From Desulfosarcina widdelii (GTDB lineage: Bacteria; Desulfobacterota; Desulfobacteria; Desulfobacterales; Desulfosarcinaceae), in assembly GCF_009688965.1 (NCBI RefSeq), contig NZ_AP021875.1, forward strand, positions 2,604,001 through 2,668,000: a stretch of DNA of 64,000 nucleotides, given 5' to 3'. A model generated the notes under the pieces. That model made no database searches and was not told where the DNA came from. It saw only the letters and a list, made by a program, of their open reading frames with translations. Made by a program: the position numbers and the translations under genes. Positions within the stretch are counted from its first letter, which is position 1. Each line of letters opens with the position of its first letter. Shown piece by piece: positions 24,342-33,089 of this stretch.

Positions 24342-27038
24342 TTGTCCATAAGAAAGAAAATCATCACCACAGGCGCGGCTATTTTTCTTGTTTTCGTCTG
24401 TCTTGCCCTGATGAATATCTGGACCCACCGGGCGGTTCTTTCCAATCAGCAGATTCGCGATGCCGTCGACAAACGACTATCCGACATCGAAGAATTCGAA
24501 AGGTGGAAGAACACAGCCATCCAAATGGTCTCCGAAGCCGTTGCTACGGGCCATGTTCATACATATGCAAACGCACCGTTCAGTCCACCTGTCGGTCCAT
24601 TCGTTCAAGAGGGTGCACTCATAGAGAAAGCCGGAAAATCCCTGATCGGCCTTATCGTGGAAAAAGAGAGCACCTCCGGGAAAATAGAGAAGACCTTTGA
24701 ACGGTTGCGAATAGAAATCAACGATCTGTACTACCGTTTGGATGAGAGGATCTCAACGGTACTGGCCAAGGCGCAATTCGATCAGGTATTGGGGCAAGAA
24801 GCTTCAGAGCAGAACGCATTGGCGCCGTATGTGTTGAAAAGCCTCAACCAGTTGACCCTGGTTTTTCAGAACAGTCTCATCTCCAGGAATTTTTCAGAAG
24901 AAGACAGGGGCTTGGTGGCAAAGAACCAGCGATTCCTTTCATCCCAACTGCATCTGATAGACCCGGATGGGACCATCGGCGCCCTGTTCGAAAAGCTGTT
25001 CGATCGATTTAAAACCCTGGATGCATTCATTCTGGAGTCGAGAACGTCATTGGAAGGGTTTGACACCCGGATCGAACAGGCGAAGGCCGCTTTTGAAAAG
25101 GCGGTTGAAAGCACTGAAGTTCAATCCATGGCTGCCAGCGCTCAATCCGACCTCGACGAGGCCAACAGAAGGCTTGAGGAAGCCAGCGGATTGAACCTCA
25201 CCGTTGTTGTCGTTTTTCTGTTTTTCGTGCCTCTCTTTTTGATTACCATCGGCATTTTCGGGCTGGACACGATCATTGTCGATCCCATCACCGCGCTTAT
25301 GAAAGCCATGAAACACGTGGAAACCGGCAATTTCGACGTTACCGCTCCGGTGGGTGCCCAGGATGAAATCGGCAAATTGGCAAACGCGTTCAATGTCATG
25401 GCAAAAGAGATCAATACCAAGATTGCCGAAATGACGCACTTGAACCACGTCCTTCAAAAGAGCGAGGAAAAGTTCCGGCTCTATATGGAAAATACTCACG
25501 ATGGTGTCCTGATTGTGGACGACGATTTCAAATTTGAATACGTCAACTCGCAAATGAGCCATATTCTGGGATATCCCCTGGAAGAAATCATCGGGCAGGA
25601 CTACAGGTATTTTATCGACGAAGAAAGCGTCCGCCTGGTTGCCGAGCGCCATCGGCTCAGACGAAAAGGCGTAGACGTCCCATCCCGATACGAATTCACC
25701 ATCGTGCGCAAAAATGGCGAAAAAAGGAATGTGCAAATCAGTGTCGGTGTCACGAAAGATTCCAATGGGAATGAAAAATCGGTCGGCACCCTGTTGGATA
25801 CCACCGATCGCAAAATCGCGGAGCAGGAAGCGCAGCACTTGCGCAATCAACTGATCAATATCATCAACTCCATGCCTTCCATCCTGGTTGGCGTGGACAG
25901 CGACGGCAACGTCACCCAGTGGAACAAGACTACTCAACGATGTACGGGTATCAGCGCTTCGGAAGCTGTAGGGAAATCCCTTCCCGAGGTGTTTCCGCAG
26001 ATGGCCTCCGAGATGGAGAAAATTAAAAAAAGCGTCGAAACGAAAGAGATTATTCAGGAACTCAGCCGACCCGGTTTTCTGGAGGACGACAGCGGCTACG
26101 AGGATCTGACCATTTATCCGTTGACATCCAACGGCGTCCAGGGCGCCGTGATTCGGATCGATAACGTCACGGAAAAAGTCCGCATGCAAGAAATGATGAT
26201 CCAGAGCGAAAAAATGCTGTCTGTAGGCGGGCTCGCCGCGGGCATGGCTCATGAGATCAACAACCCTTTGGCCGGCATGATCCAGACCGCCGGTGTCTTA
26301 AAGAACCGGCTCTCCCGGCCGGACCTGCCGGCCAACTGCGAGGCCGCCGATTCGGCCGGCACCAGCATGCAGGCCATCGTCGCCTTCATGGATCGTCGCG
26401 GCATCCCGCGGATGCTGGACAACATGCTGACTTCCGGCCAGCGGGCCGCCGGGATCGTGTCCAACATGCTCAGTTTCGCCCGGAAGAGCGAATCGGCCTT
26501 TTCCACCCACAACCTTGTCGAACTGATCGATCAGACCGTGGATCTGGCCGGAAGCGACTATGACCTGAAGAAAAAATACGATTTCCGCCAGGTGGAGATC
26601 CAACGGCAGTACGCCTCGGATGTGCCGCCGGTGCTCTGCGAAGCCAGCAAGATTCAGCAGGTCCTGTTGAATCTGCTACGCAACGGCGCCGAGGCCATGC
26701 AGGAAATGGCGGGAAACGGAGACGGGTACCAACCGCGCTTCATCCTGCGGCTGAACCACGAAAAGGAAGCAGGCAAGGTGCGCATCGAGTTGAAAGACAA
26801 CGGCCCGGGCATGGATGCGGCGACTTGCAAGCGCGTTTTCGAACCTTTTTTTACGACCAAGCCAACCGGAGAGGGTACCGGGTTGGGGCTTTCCGTTTCC
26901 TATTTTATCGTCACCGAAAACCATGGCGGTGAAATGAATGTTGAGTCCGCACCGGGTAAAGGGACAACGTTTATCGTTAAACTGCCGCTGGAGCCCAAAG
27001 AGCCGTTACGTCGTCACACCTCGCTTTTTGGTTCGTAA
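24342..27038 (+). CDS. Membrane PAS sensor histidine kinase
   Basis: The protein has about 898 residues and probably starts at TTG 24342, which GGGAGGAA precedes by eight bases; the longer frame would overlap the upstream gene. Two transmembrane segments (IFLVFVCLALMNIW and VVVFLFFVPLFLITIGIFG) flank a helical periplasmic domain of ~160 residues. HAMP, two PAS domains, HisKA with His637 in MAHEINNPL, and an HATPase domain with GTGLGLSVSYFI follow. No receiver domain or adjacent regulator is present. The upstream Cache-like protein is the probable partner. Confidence 0.93.
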   Translation: MSIRKKIITTGAAIFLVFVCLALMNIWTHRAVLSNQQIRDAVDKRLSDIEEFERWKNTAIQMVSEAVATGHVHTYANAPFSPPVGPFVQEGALIEKAGKSLIGLIVEKESTSGKIEKTFERLRIEINDLYYRLDERISTVLAKAQFDQVLGQEASEQNALAPYVLKSLNQLTLVFQNSLISRNFSEEDRGLVAKNQRFLSSQLHLIDPDGTIGALFEKLFDRFKTLDAFILESRTSLEGFDTRIEQAKAAFEKAVESTEVQSMAASAQSDLDEANRRLEEASGLNLTVVVVFLFFVPLFLITIGIFGLDTIIVDPITALMKAMKHVETGNFDVTAPVGAQDEIGKLANAFNVMAKEINTKIAEMTHLNHVLQKSEEKFRLYMENTHDGVLIVDDDFKFEYVNSQMSHILGYPLEEIIGQDYRYFIDEESVRLVAERHRLRRKGVDVPSRYEFTIVRKNGEKRNVQISVGVTKDSNGNEKSVGTLLDTTDRKIAEQEAQHLRNQLINIINSMPSILVGVDSDGNVTQWNKTTQRCTGISASEAVGKSLPEVFPQMASEMEKIKKSVETKEIIQELSRPGFLEDDSGYEDLTIYPLTSNGVQGAVIRIDNVTEKVRMQEMMIQSEKMLSVGGLAAGMAHEINNPLAGMIQTAGVLKNRLSRPDLPANCEAADSAGTSMQAIVAFMDRRGIPRMLDNMLTSGQRAAGIVSNMLSFARKSESAFSTHNLVELIDQTVDLAGSDYDLKKKYDFRQVEIQRQYASDVPPVLCEASKIQQVLLNLLRNGAEAMQEMAGNGDGYQPRFILRLNHEKEAGKVRIELKDNGPGMDAATCKRVFEPFFTTKPTGEGTGLGLSVSYFIVTENHGGEMNVESAPGKGTTFIVKLPLEPKEPLRRHTSLFGS

Positions 27039-27098
27039 GTCACCATGCACTCATTTTGTCATATCCGCTTATCAATAATACTCAAACGGATCTTTTGT

Positions 27099-27180
27099 GT
27101 CATTCCCGCGAAAGCGGGAATCCAGAAATCCCATGACCTTCCTGGATTCCGGATCTTCACTACGCTTCGTCCGGAATGAC
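27099..27180. repeat. 82-bp dRS3-like repeat element
   Basis: Terminal arms GTCATTCC and GGAATGAC match perfectly as inverted repeats. Inside is ATTCCCGC-gaaa-GCGGGAAT (27102-27121), the core of the widespread dRS3-type repeat that yields spurious PRKRES-like peptides. It lies in the gap between the kinase and the convergent flavoprotein gene. Confidence 0.7.
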
Positions 27181-27248
27181 GAACCTGGAAACCCGGCAAA
27201 AAACGGTAACTTGAGCTTTCAGAAGCCCCCTTTTCAAAAACCGGTCCG

Positions 27249-28556
27249 TCAACCGATCACCGAAAAGCTCGAGTCGGTATTAATTTCCCGGTTGCGGCTG
27301 TAAAAACCGACGTTGAGATTTCTCCGGGTGTACTTCAGATGAAACTGAACCGGATCCATATCGTGATCCTGGCCCTTTTCGCAGGCCTCGATTAATTCCG
27401 TCATCATGGCGCCGACCACCGGGGCGTTCTTGTATTGGTTGCCGCTGGTACCCACGGCCATGTAAAACCCCGGCAGGTCGGATTTATCGTAGATCGGAAT
27501 CCAGTCGTCGCTGCAGTCGTATAAATCGACGACACCCTGGTACTGGTTGGGGATCGACAGGTTCGAAACCCGCATGGATTCCCGCATGACCATGCATTTA
27601 TACTGGTCGGTAAAGTTGAGGTCGTAGTTGTCCGGATCATCCACCCATAAGCGGGGATCGCATTCGGGGTCCTCGCTGCCGATGAGAATATTGTTGCCGA
27701 CTTCCGGGCGGGAATAACAGCCGACGTCGCCGTCGGAAAGCATGTAGCCGTCCCGCTCCCAGTCCAACCCCTCGGGGGCCGGTACATGGGCGACCTCCTG
27801 CTTCATGGGGCGGGTCTTGATGTTCATGGCGTCTTCGACGCCGGCCATGCAGTTGACAATGTGGGAATGGGGACCGGCCACGTTGACCACCACCGGCGCC
27901 TCGATCTGTGTGCCATTGGCCAGCTGTACACCGGCCGTGCGGCCGTCTTTTTTCAGAATTTCGGCCACCCGGGCATTGAAGAGAAATTCGGCACCTTTGG
28001 CCCGGGCCGCCACCATGAGGTTGTGGGTCGAGAGTTTGGGGTCGGAGATATAACCGGATTCGGGGACCCAGATCGCCCCTGGAATCGTTTCGCCGGTGGG
28101 CTGGCCGAATTCGGGGTCGTCCAGCCATTTCTGGGGAAAATAGCTGGACAGGTTCGCATTGGGCAGGTAGCGATGAATCTCCTCGGGTGGAACTTCCAGA
28201 TAGCTGACGCCAAAATCGTCCAACGCCGCTTTCACCCGGGAAAGGTTATGGTTGACGGGCGTCTTGATGACCAGGGCGCCGACGTTTCGGTAGGCGGCCA
28301 ACCCGTCGGGATCCCGCTTCTCCAGATATTTGGGCCAATCCAGCCAGTAATAATAGCCCTCTCGGGCCATGGCCACGCCCTCGGTGGTGGAGTAATGGAA
28401 CCGGATAATGGCGCAGGAGCCGCTTGTGGATCCCATGCCGGCGTCGGCCAGTTTGTCCACGTTCAGGGTTTTGTACCCCCGTTTGGCCATTTCGAAAGCC
28501 ACGGCGCATCCAATGACGCCCGCACCGATGATGACCGCATCAACCTTTTGATTCAT
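27249..28556 (-). CDS. DAO-family FAD-dependent oxidoreductase (sarcosine-oxidase-beta-like)
   Basis: This 435-residue flavoprotein begins with the dinucleotide-binding motif AVIIGAGVIGCAVAFEMAKRG. Further DAO-family marks are GSTSGSCAIIRFHY, the NVAGPHS segment, and a C-terminal GFYMAVGTSGNQYKNAPV that would close the FAD site. Relatives oxidise secondary or methylated amines such as sarcosine, dimethylglycine or glycine, with electrons passed onward. No soluble partner subunits or folate genes lie next to it, so its substrate is undetermined. AAAGGAGGAG lies directly before ATG 28556. Confidence 0.9.
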   Translation of the reverse strand: MNQKVDAVIIGAGVIGCAVAFEMAKRGYKTLNVDKLADAGMGSTSGSCAIIRFHYSTTEGVAMAREGYYYWLDWPKYLEKRDPDGLAAYRNVGALVIKTPVNHNLSRVKAALDDFGVSYLEVPPEEIHRYLPNANLSSYFPQKWLDDPEFGQPTGETIPGAIWVPESGYISDPKLSTHNLMVAARAKGAEFLFNARVAEILKKDGRTAGVQLANGTQIEAPVVVNVAGPHSHIVNCMAGVEDAMNIKTRPMKQEVAHVPAPEGLDWERDGYMLSDGDVGCYSRPEVGNNILIGSEDPECDPRLWVDDPDNYDLNFTDQYKCMVMRESMRVSNLSIPNQYQGVVDLYDCSDDWIPIYDKSDLPGFYMAVGTSGNQYKNAPVVGAMMTELIEACEKGQDHDMDPVQFHLKYTRRNLNVGFYSRNREINTDSSFSVIG

Positions 28557-28673
28557 CGCTCTCCTCCTTTGATAATTTCAATGGCCACTAATTAGACGAT
28601 TCCTGCGCCAATGACAACCAAAGAGGAGCGCCTTTTTCCGATTCTGCTGCAAGCCGGTGCAGCCCCAAAAAAC

Positions 28674-28710
28674 TATGCCGCATTTTTCTCAATTTAAAAT
28701 GCGGCATAGA
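28674..28710 (-). terminator. Perfect 14-bp hairpin after ferredoxin gene
   Basis: CTATGCCGCATTTT (28674-28687) and AAAATGCGGCATAG (28697-28710) are exact inverted repeats around a nine-base loop. On the minus strand it lies 41 bases after the ferredoxin-gene stop and ahead of the flavoprotein gene. The stem ends in A/T rather than a long U-tail, but its strength suits a terminator. Confidence 0.6.
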
Positions 28711-28750
28711 TAACGAATTGGCAACAACAATCGCAGAAAGGGAAGATGTC

Positions 28751-29488
28751 TCACCGCTCTTCCAGAACCTCTCCTCGCGTGCTGATGGTCACCTGTTTGG
28801 AAGGCACCTGGACACCGGCCTTTTCCATCCCCTTTTTCACAATGCTGGGAAGGCCCGAGCAACAGGGCACTTCCATGACCACGGTGGTGACGCTTTTGAT
28901 CCCGGCGGTTTTAAATATCTCGGCAAACCGGTCGATGTATTCCTGAGCGTCGTCGAATTTCGGGCAACCGACCATCACGGCTTTGCCGTCCAGATAATCC
29001 TGGTGCAGCGTGGGGAAAGCCACGGGCACGCAATCGGCCACCACCAGAAGATCGGCACCTTTCAAAAACGGCGCAGTGGGAGGAATCAATCGGATCTGAA
29101 CCGGCCAATGCGACAGCGCGGATTCCGAACGGTCCATGGTTTTAGGAATATTGGCCTCCCGGCAGCCGCTTGCCGGGGCAAAACTCTGAATCTGGGTGGA
29201 GGGGCAGCCGCATGGCAGCTTCTCTTCCGTTGCATAGTCCTTTTGCTCCTCCAGATGTTTTTCCACGGCCGCTTCGTCAAAATCCTCGGCCTCGCGTTGG
29301 ACGATCTTCAGGGCATTTTGGGGACAGTCTCCGATGCAGGCCCCCAGGCCGTCGCACAGGTTGTCCGAAAGCACCCTGGCCTTGCCGTCGATGATCTTCA
29401 GAGCCCCTTCCGCACAGGCGATGACGCAGTTTCCGCAGCCATCGCAACGCTCTTCGTCGATTTCGATGATTTTTCGGTTTACTCTCAT
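28751..29488 (-). CDS. Ferredoxin-domain protein with C-terminal cysteine region
   Basis: The 245-residue protein carries two ferredoxin motifs in its first 65 residues. The first, CDGCGNCVIAC, is a complete [4Fe-4S] site. The second, CDGLGACIGDCP, has Leu where the second Cys would be, so it may bind [3Fe-4S]. Extra cysteines (LPCGCPST, VMVGCPKF, VPCCSGLP) in the C-terminal half suggest another metal or redox site. This fusion type is common in anaerobes, with unknown electron partners. GAGGAA precedes the ATG, and it follows the HD-domain gene by eight bases, so they are co-transcribed. Confidence 0.85.
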   Translation of the reverse strand: MRVNRKIIEIDEERCDGCGNCVIACAEGALKIIDGKARVLSDNLCDGLGACIGDCPQNALKIVQREAEDFDEAAVEKHLEEQKDYATEEKLPCGCPSTQIQSFAPASGCREANIPKTMDRSESALSHWPVQIRLIPPTAPFLKGADLLVVADCVPVAFPTLHQDYLDGKAVMVGCPKFDDAQEYIDRFAEIFKTAGIKSVTTVVMEVPCCSGLPSIVKKGMEKAGVQVPSKQVTISTRGEVLEER

Positions 29489-29496
29489 GATTTCCT

Positions 29497-30225
29497 CTAA
29501 TTGAGTAATGACCTGCGGGCCTCTTCTCTTCCCGCATCAGTCAGAAATTTTTTTGCGATAATGCTTTCGATCTTTTCGGGAGCGATGCCGTTTTCCTTCT
29601 TGGCGTCCTCCAGGTTGGCGATCAGGTCCGCATCGTAGAGCACTTTGAAGTTGAGGGTTTCTTCCTCGCGGGAGTGGTGATGGTGGCCGACGATGTCGCA
29701 GACTTCATCGACCAGCGGCGCCTTGGCCCCCAGCCGCTCCAGAATTTCGCGGGCCACCGCCGGACCTTCCTGCTCCTGATACCTGGCCGCGCTGCTGTCG
29801 TACTTTTTCTCGGCCAGAACGATGCCGATATCGTGCAGGTAGGCGGCACACAACACCACCGCCGGATTGCCGCCCTCGGCCCGGTTGATGCGTTCCGCAT
29901 GGCGGGCCACCCGCATGGCATGACCGATGCGCCTGAAGTCGCTTTTGAAATAGCGCTTCATCTCGATGGCAACCCGGTCCTTGAGCAGATCTTCCTTCTG
30001 CTCCAAAAACTCCTCCGGCAGGGTGCCGATGCACTGCTCGGCATACTGACAATACGCCGCACAGCCGAAATCCATATTCGGATTGACGAAGCGATGCTGG
30101 CATTCGGGGCATTTGCGGGCCGTGTCATCCTTGAAGAACTCCACGCTGGCACCGCACTGCGGGCACGGCACCTCGTAAATGGCACCGGGCTTCCAGTAGA
30201 GGGTATCCTGTCCGGGACATTTCAT
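29497..30225 (-). CDS. HD-domain phosphohydrolase-like protein with zinc ribbon
   Basis: The 242-residue protein has an N-terminal zinc-ribbon-like pair (CPQCGA, CPECQH) followed by a Cys-containing segment (DFGCAAYCQYAEQC). A HD domain comes next. The metal-binding pattern is HAMRVARHAERI, then YLHDIGIVL with the HD dyad, GHHHHSREEE and a late Asp in DADLI. HD enzymes hydrolyse nucleotides or other phosphoesters. Neither the substrate nor a role for the fused ribbon can be read from sequence. It is coupled to the ferredoxin gene downstream. AAAGGAG precedes the ATG. Confidence 0.85.
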   Translation of the reverse strand: MKCPGQDTLYWKPGAIYEVPCPQCGASVEFFKDDTARKCPECQHRFVNPNMDFGCAAYCQYAEQCIGTLPEEFLEQKEDLLKDRVAIEMKRYFKSDFRRIGHAMRVARHAERINRAEGGNPAVVLCAAYLHDIGIVLAEKKYDSSAARYQEQEGPAVAREILERLGAKAPLVDEVCDIVGHHHHSREEETLNFKVLYDADLIANLEDAKKENGIAPEKIESIIAKKFLTDAGREEARRSLLN

Positions 30226-30332
30226 GGCAGCGCTCCTTTACCGACCGTTTTCGGTTGCCGGCTGCCGGGGACTTTCCCCGACAGCCGTCTCTTTTAATTA
30301 TAGGTTCGAATATAGATTTTTACAGGGTTTGA

Positions 30333-30416
30333 GATCGCGTTTTTTGGCAAGGCCAGAGGGAGGAAGCTGGTTTTGGCATACCGCGACGACCGATAACGCC
30401 GCCTAAAAACGCGATC
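30333..30416. repeat. Hairpin repeat element downstream of hcp (copy B)
   Basis: GATCGCGTTTTT (30333-30344) and AAAAACGCGATC (30405-30416) are exact inverted repeats with a 60-base loop. The loop contains AGGAA, TTGGCATA, ACGA and AACGCCG in the same order as the element at 9771-9894, although the arms differ. It begins 14 bases after the hcp stop (minus strand). Confidence 0.65.
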
Positions 30417-30429
30417 CCGAAGCCTGGAC

Positions 30430-32058
30430 TTAGCCCAAAATGGCCTTTAGATCCCCTTCTGCTGTCCCAATCGGCATGATGTTGAAATTCTTCACCAGCA
30501 CATCCAGCACGTTGGGCGTAATGAATGCAGGCAGGCTGGGGCCCAGTCGAATGTCTTTTATCCCAAGGTGAAGCAGGGAAAGCAGGATCACACAGGCCTT
30601 CTGCTCGTACCAGGAGAGAATCATGGAAAGCGGCAGGTCGTTGACCCCGCACTCGAAGGCGTTGGCCAGGGCCACGGCGATCTGGATGGCAGAGTGGGCG
30701 TCGTTGCATTGGCCGATGTCCAGCAGGCGCGGAATGCCGCCGATGTCGCCCAGGTCCTTGTCGAAAAAACGGAACTTGCCACAGGCCAGGGTCAGCACCA
30801 CACAGTCCTCGGGAACCTTTTCCACGAATTCGGTGTAGTAGTCACGCCCCGGTTTGGCGCCGTCGCAGCCGCCCACCAGGAAGAAGTGGCGGATGGCCTT
30901 GTTCTTGACCGCTTCGATCACCTGGGGAGCCACGCCCATGACCGCGTTTCTGGCAAAACCGACCATAACCTGCTTGCCGGGCACATCTTTCGTGAACCCG
31001 GGCAGTGCCATGGCTCGCTCGATGGCCGGGGTGAAATCCTTGTCGGCGATGTGGGTCACACCGGGCCAGCCCACCAGGCCGGTGGTGAAAATGTTGTCCT
31101 GATACGTTTCTCTGGGCTTCTGGATACAGTTGGTGGTCATGACAATGGCCCCGGGGAAAGCGGCGAACTCCTTGGCCTGGTTCTGCCACGCCGTTCCGTA
31201 ATGGCCGTAGAAGTGCCCGTATTTCTTCAGTTCCGGATAGCCGTGGCAGGGCAGCATCTCACCGTGGGTGTACACGTTGATGCCTTTGCCCTCGGTCTGC
31301 TTGAGAATCGTCTCCAGGTCCTTGAGATCGTGGCCGGAAACCAGAATGGCCTTGCCCTTCTTCGCCCCTAAAGGTACGGCCGTGGGCACGGGATGGCCGT
31401 AGGTACCGGTGTTGCCGGCATCCAGCAGTTCCATGGCTTTGAGGTTCACCTCGCCGCATTTTAGCGCCAGGCCCACGTATTCGTCCGCGCCAAGGGTATC
31501 GTCGAGCGTGGCGGCCAGGCCTTCATAGATATAGGCATAGACGGATTCATCTTCCTGGCCCAGAATCCGGGCATGGTCGGCATAGGCGGCCAGGCCCTTG
31601 ATGCCGTATACGATCAGCTCCCTTAAGGAACGGATATCCGGGTTGACCGAGGGATCGGCTTGGATGCCCACTTTCTCGCCCTGGGCCACCAGGCCGGCCT
31701 GATCGCCAGCCGGTGTAAAAGTCGCCGGACCGTCGGCAAAGGCCGCACTGCCGCCGGCCGCCTGGACCTTGGCCTTGAGGGCCTCGCGGTGTTTGACGGC
31801 CTCGTCGATCAGGGTGACGAAACGGGCCGGGTCGAAATCCACGTTGGTCAGGGTCGAAAAAATGGCCTCGCAGGCAAACTGGTTGACCGCAGGATCGCTG
31901 ACACCGACCTTGGTGCCTTCCACTGCCACCTGGGCGATGCCCTTGGTTGCATGTATAAGAAGATCCTGAAGGGCCGCCACTTCGGGCTGTTTGCCGCACA
32001 CGCCGATTTTGGTGCATCCTTCGCCTTTGGCCGTCTGTTCGCATTGAAAACAAAACAT
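30430..32058 (-). CDS. hcp: Hydroxylamine reductase / hybrid cluster protein
   Basis: The enzyme has 542 residues from ATG 32058, preceded by AAGGAGGAG. Longer frames were dropped because the family starts exactly at the first cluster. Cluster ligands are Cys3, Cys6, Cys15 and Cys21 (C-x2-C-x8-C-x5-C). Hybrid-cluster ligand segments are visible in HGEMLPCHGYPELKK, TTNCIQKP, FLVGGCDGAKPG and LACGKFRF. Hcp reduces hydroxylamine and has nitric oxide reductase activity in E. coli. It is thus a nitrosative-stress enzyme. The divergent Crp/Fnr gene and a palindromic site upstream suggest its control. Confidence 0.97.
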   Translation of the reverse strand: MFCFQCEQTAKGEGCTKIGVCGKQPEVAALQDLLIHATKGIAQVAVEGTKVGVSDPAVNQFACEAIFSTLTNVDFDPARFVTLIDEAVKHREALKAKVQAAGGSAAFADGPATFTPAGDQAGLVAQGEKVGIQADPSVNPDIRSLRELIVYGIKGLAAYADHARILGQEDESVYAYIYEGLAATLDDTLGADEYVGLALKCGEVNLKAMELLDAGNTGTYGHPVPTAVPLGAKKGKAILVSGHDLKDLETILKQTEGKGINVYTHGEMLPCHGYPELKKYGHFYGHYGTAWQNQAKEFAAFPGAIVMTTNCIQKPRETYQDNIFTTGLVGWPGVTHIADKDFTPAIERAMALPGFTKDVPGKQVMVGFARNAVMGVAPQVIEAVKNKAIRHFFLVGGCDGAKPGRDYYTEFVEKVPEDCVVLTLACGKFRFFDKDLGDIGGIPRLLDIGQCNDAHSAIQIAVALANAFECGVNDLPLSMILSWYEQKACVILLSLLHLGIKDIRLGPSLPAFITPNVLDVLVKNFNIMPIGTAEGDLKAILG

Positions 32059-32178
32059 GATGTCTCCTCCTTGGTGTCGGTTGGTTACGATATGGCTTCG
32101 GTTGTTTGTTGCCGTTGTCATCGCTCTCTTTTCGTTTAGCGTTTGATTGCTTTTTACCGGTTCTTGATTCAAATGCCC

Positions 32179-32192
32179 TTGACCTGAGTCAA
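32179..32192. promoter_or_regulatory. TTGAC-N4-GTCAA palindrome, candidate HcpR/Fnr-type operator
   Basis: The exact sequence TTGACCTGAGTCAA is a perfect 5+4+5 inverted repeat. It lies 121 bases before hcp and 192 bases before the divergent Crp/Fnr gene. Palindromes of this type are reported for HcpR-like regulators in related sulfate reducers (from memory). The remaining 32059-32383 gap shows no gene. Confidence 0.65.
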
Positions 32193-32383
32193 AATTTTCT
32201 ATTTTTTTCATTTCCCTTTTGGGCGGCTGCCCTGCATGATCAAGGAAACCGCCTTGACTGGGGATAAGCATCCGGGCTATCGGTGAATGTCGAAAACACA
32301 AGATCTTTTGAAATAATCACCCAATACCGGCAGTTGCCGACCGGCGCAGGCCGAGGACAGGGCAGAAAGGAAGCCATCATCCA

Positions 32384-33079
32384 ATGAATAAGAGCATTCA
32401 CCGGGTTCTGTTGGCGGCGCCGCTCTTCAAGGGACTTTCGGAACAGCAGTTGGATGAAATCGGAGCCATCGCTATCGATAAGCCCTACCAGCGTGGAGAG
32501 TCCATCTTCATGGAGGGGGATGAGGGCAACGGCTTTTACATTGTCGCCGAGGGCCAGGTAAAAATTTTCAAGACCTCTCTGGAAGGCAAGGAGCAGATCC
32601 TGCACATCTACGGGCCGGGCAATCCCTTCGGCGAGGTGCCGGTTTTTTCCGGCTCCCGCTTTCCGGCCAATGCCATGGCCCTGGTCAAAAGCCGGATCCT
32701 GTTCTTGCCCAGGGATGCCTTCGTTCGGTTGATCGCCGAGCACCCCTCGCTCTCCATGAACATGCTGGGCGAGCTGTCCATGCGGCTGCGCCAGTTCACC
32801 GTCCAGATCGAAAACCTCTCCTTAAAGGAGGTTCCATCCCGCCTGGCCTCCTACCTGACGGTGCTGGCCGAAGAGCAGGGAAGCACGGACCGGGTGGATC
32901 TGACCATCTCCAAGGGGCAGTTGGCCAGCCTGCTGGGCACCATTCCGGAAACCCTTTCACGGATTTTTGCAAAAATGAGCGTTCAGAACCTGATCCGGGT
33001 GGACGGCAGGCAGATTCATCTATTGGACATGGCCGGCCTGGAAGACCTTTCTGTGGCCGGCAAGCTGGAGGAGGAGTGA
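32384..33079 (+). CDS. Crp/Fnr family regulator, candidate HcpR
   Basis: This 231-residue cytoplasmic regulator has an N-terminal cyclic-nucleotide-binding-like beta roll (GEQQLDEIG-type region, SIFMEGDEGNGFYIVAEGQVKIF, GNPFGEVPVF). A C-terminal winged helix follows, with the recognition helix near TISKGQLASLLGTIPETLSRIF. No cysteine cluster of FNR type is visible, so it is not an oxygen-sensing FNR. Divergence from hcp and the palindrome between them fit the HcpR subgroup, which responds to nitrosative stress. AAGGAAG lies 13 bases upstream of ATG. Confidence 0.88.
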   Translation: MNKSIHRVLLAAPLFKGLSEQQLDEIGAIAIDKPYQRGESIFMEGDEGNGFYIVAEGQVKIFKTSLEGKEQILHIYGPGNPFGEVPVFSGSRFPANAMALVKSRILFLPRDAFVRLIAEHPSLSMNMLGELSMRLRQFTVQIENLSLKEVPSRLASYLTVLAEEQGSTDRVDLTISKGQLASLLGTIPETLSRIFAKMSVQNLIRVDGRQIHLLDMAGLEDLSVAGKLEEE

Positions 33080-33089
33080 CAACGGCGGT

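Noticed and set aside
25047..26252. 401-residue open frame antisense to the PAS kinase
   Set aside because: It has no recognisable motif, and the plus-strand kinase motifs in the same DNA are unambiguous.
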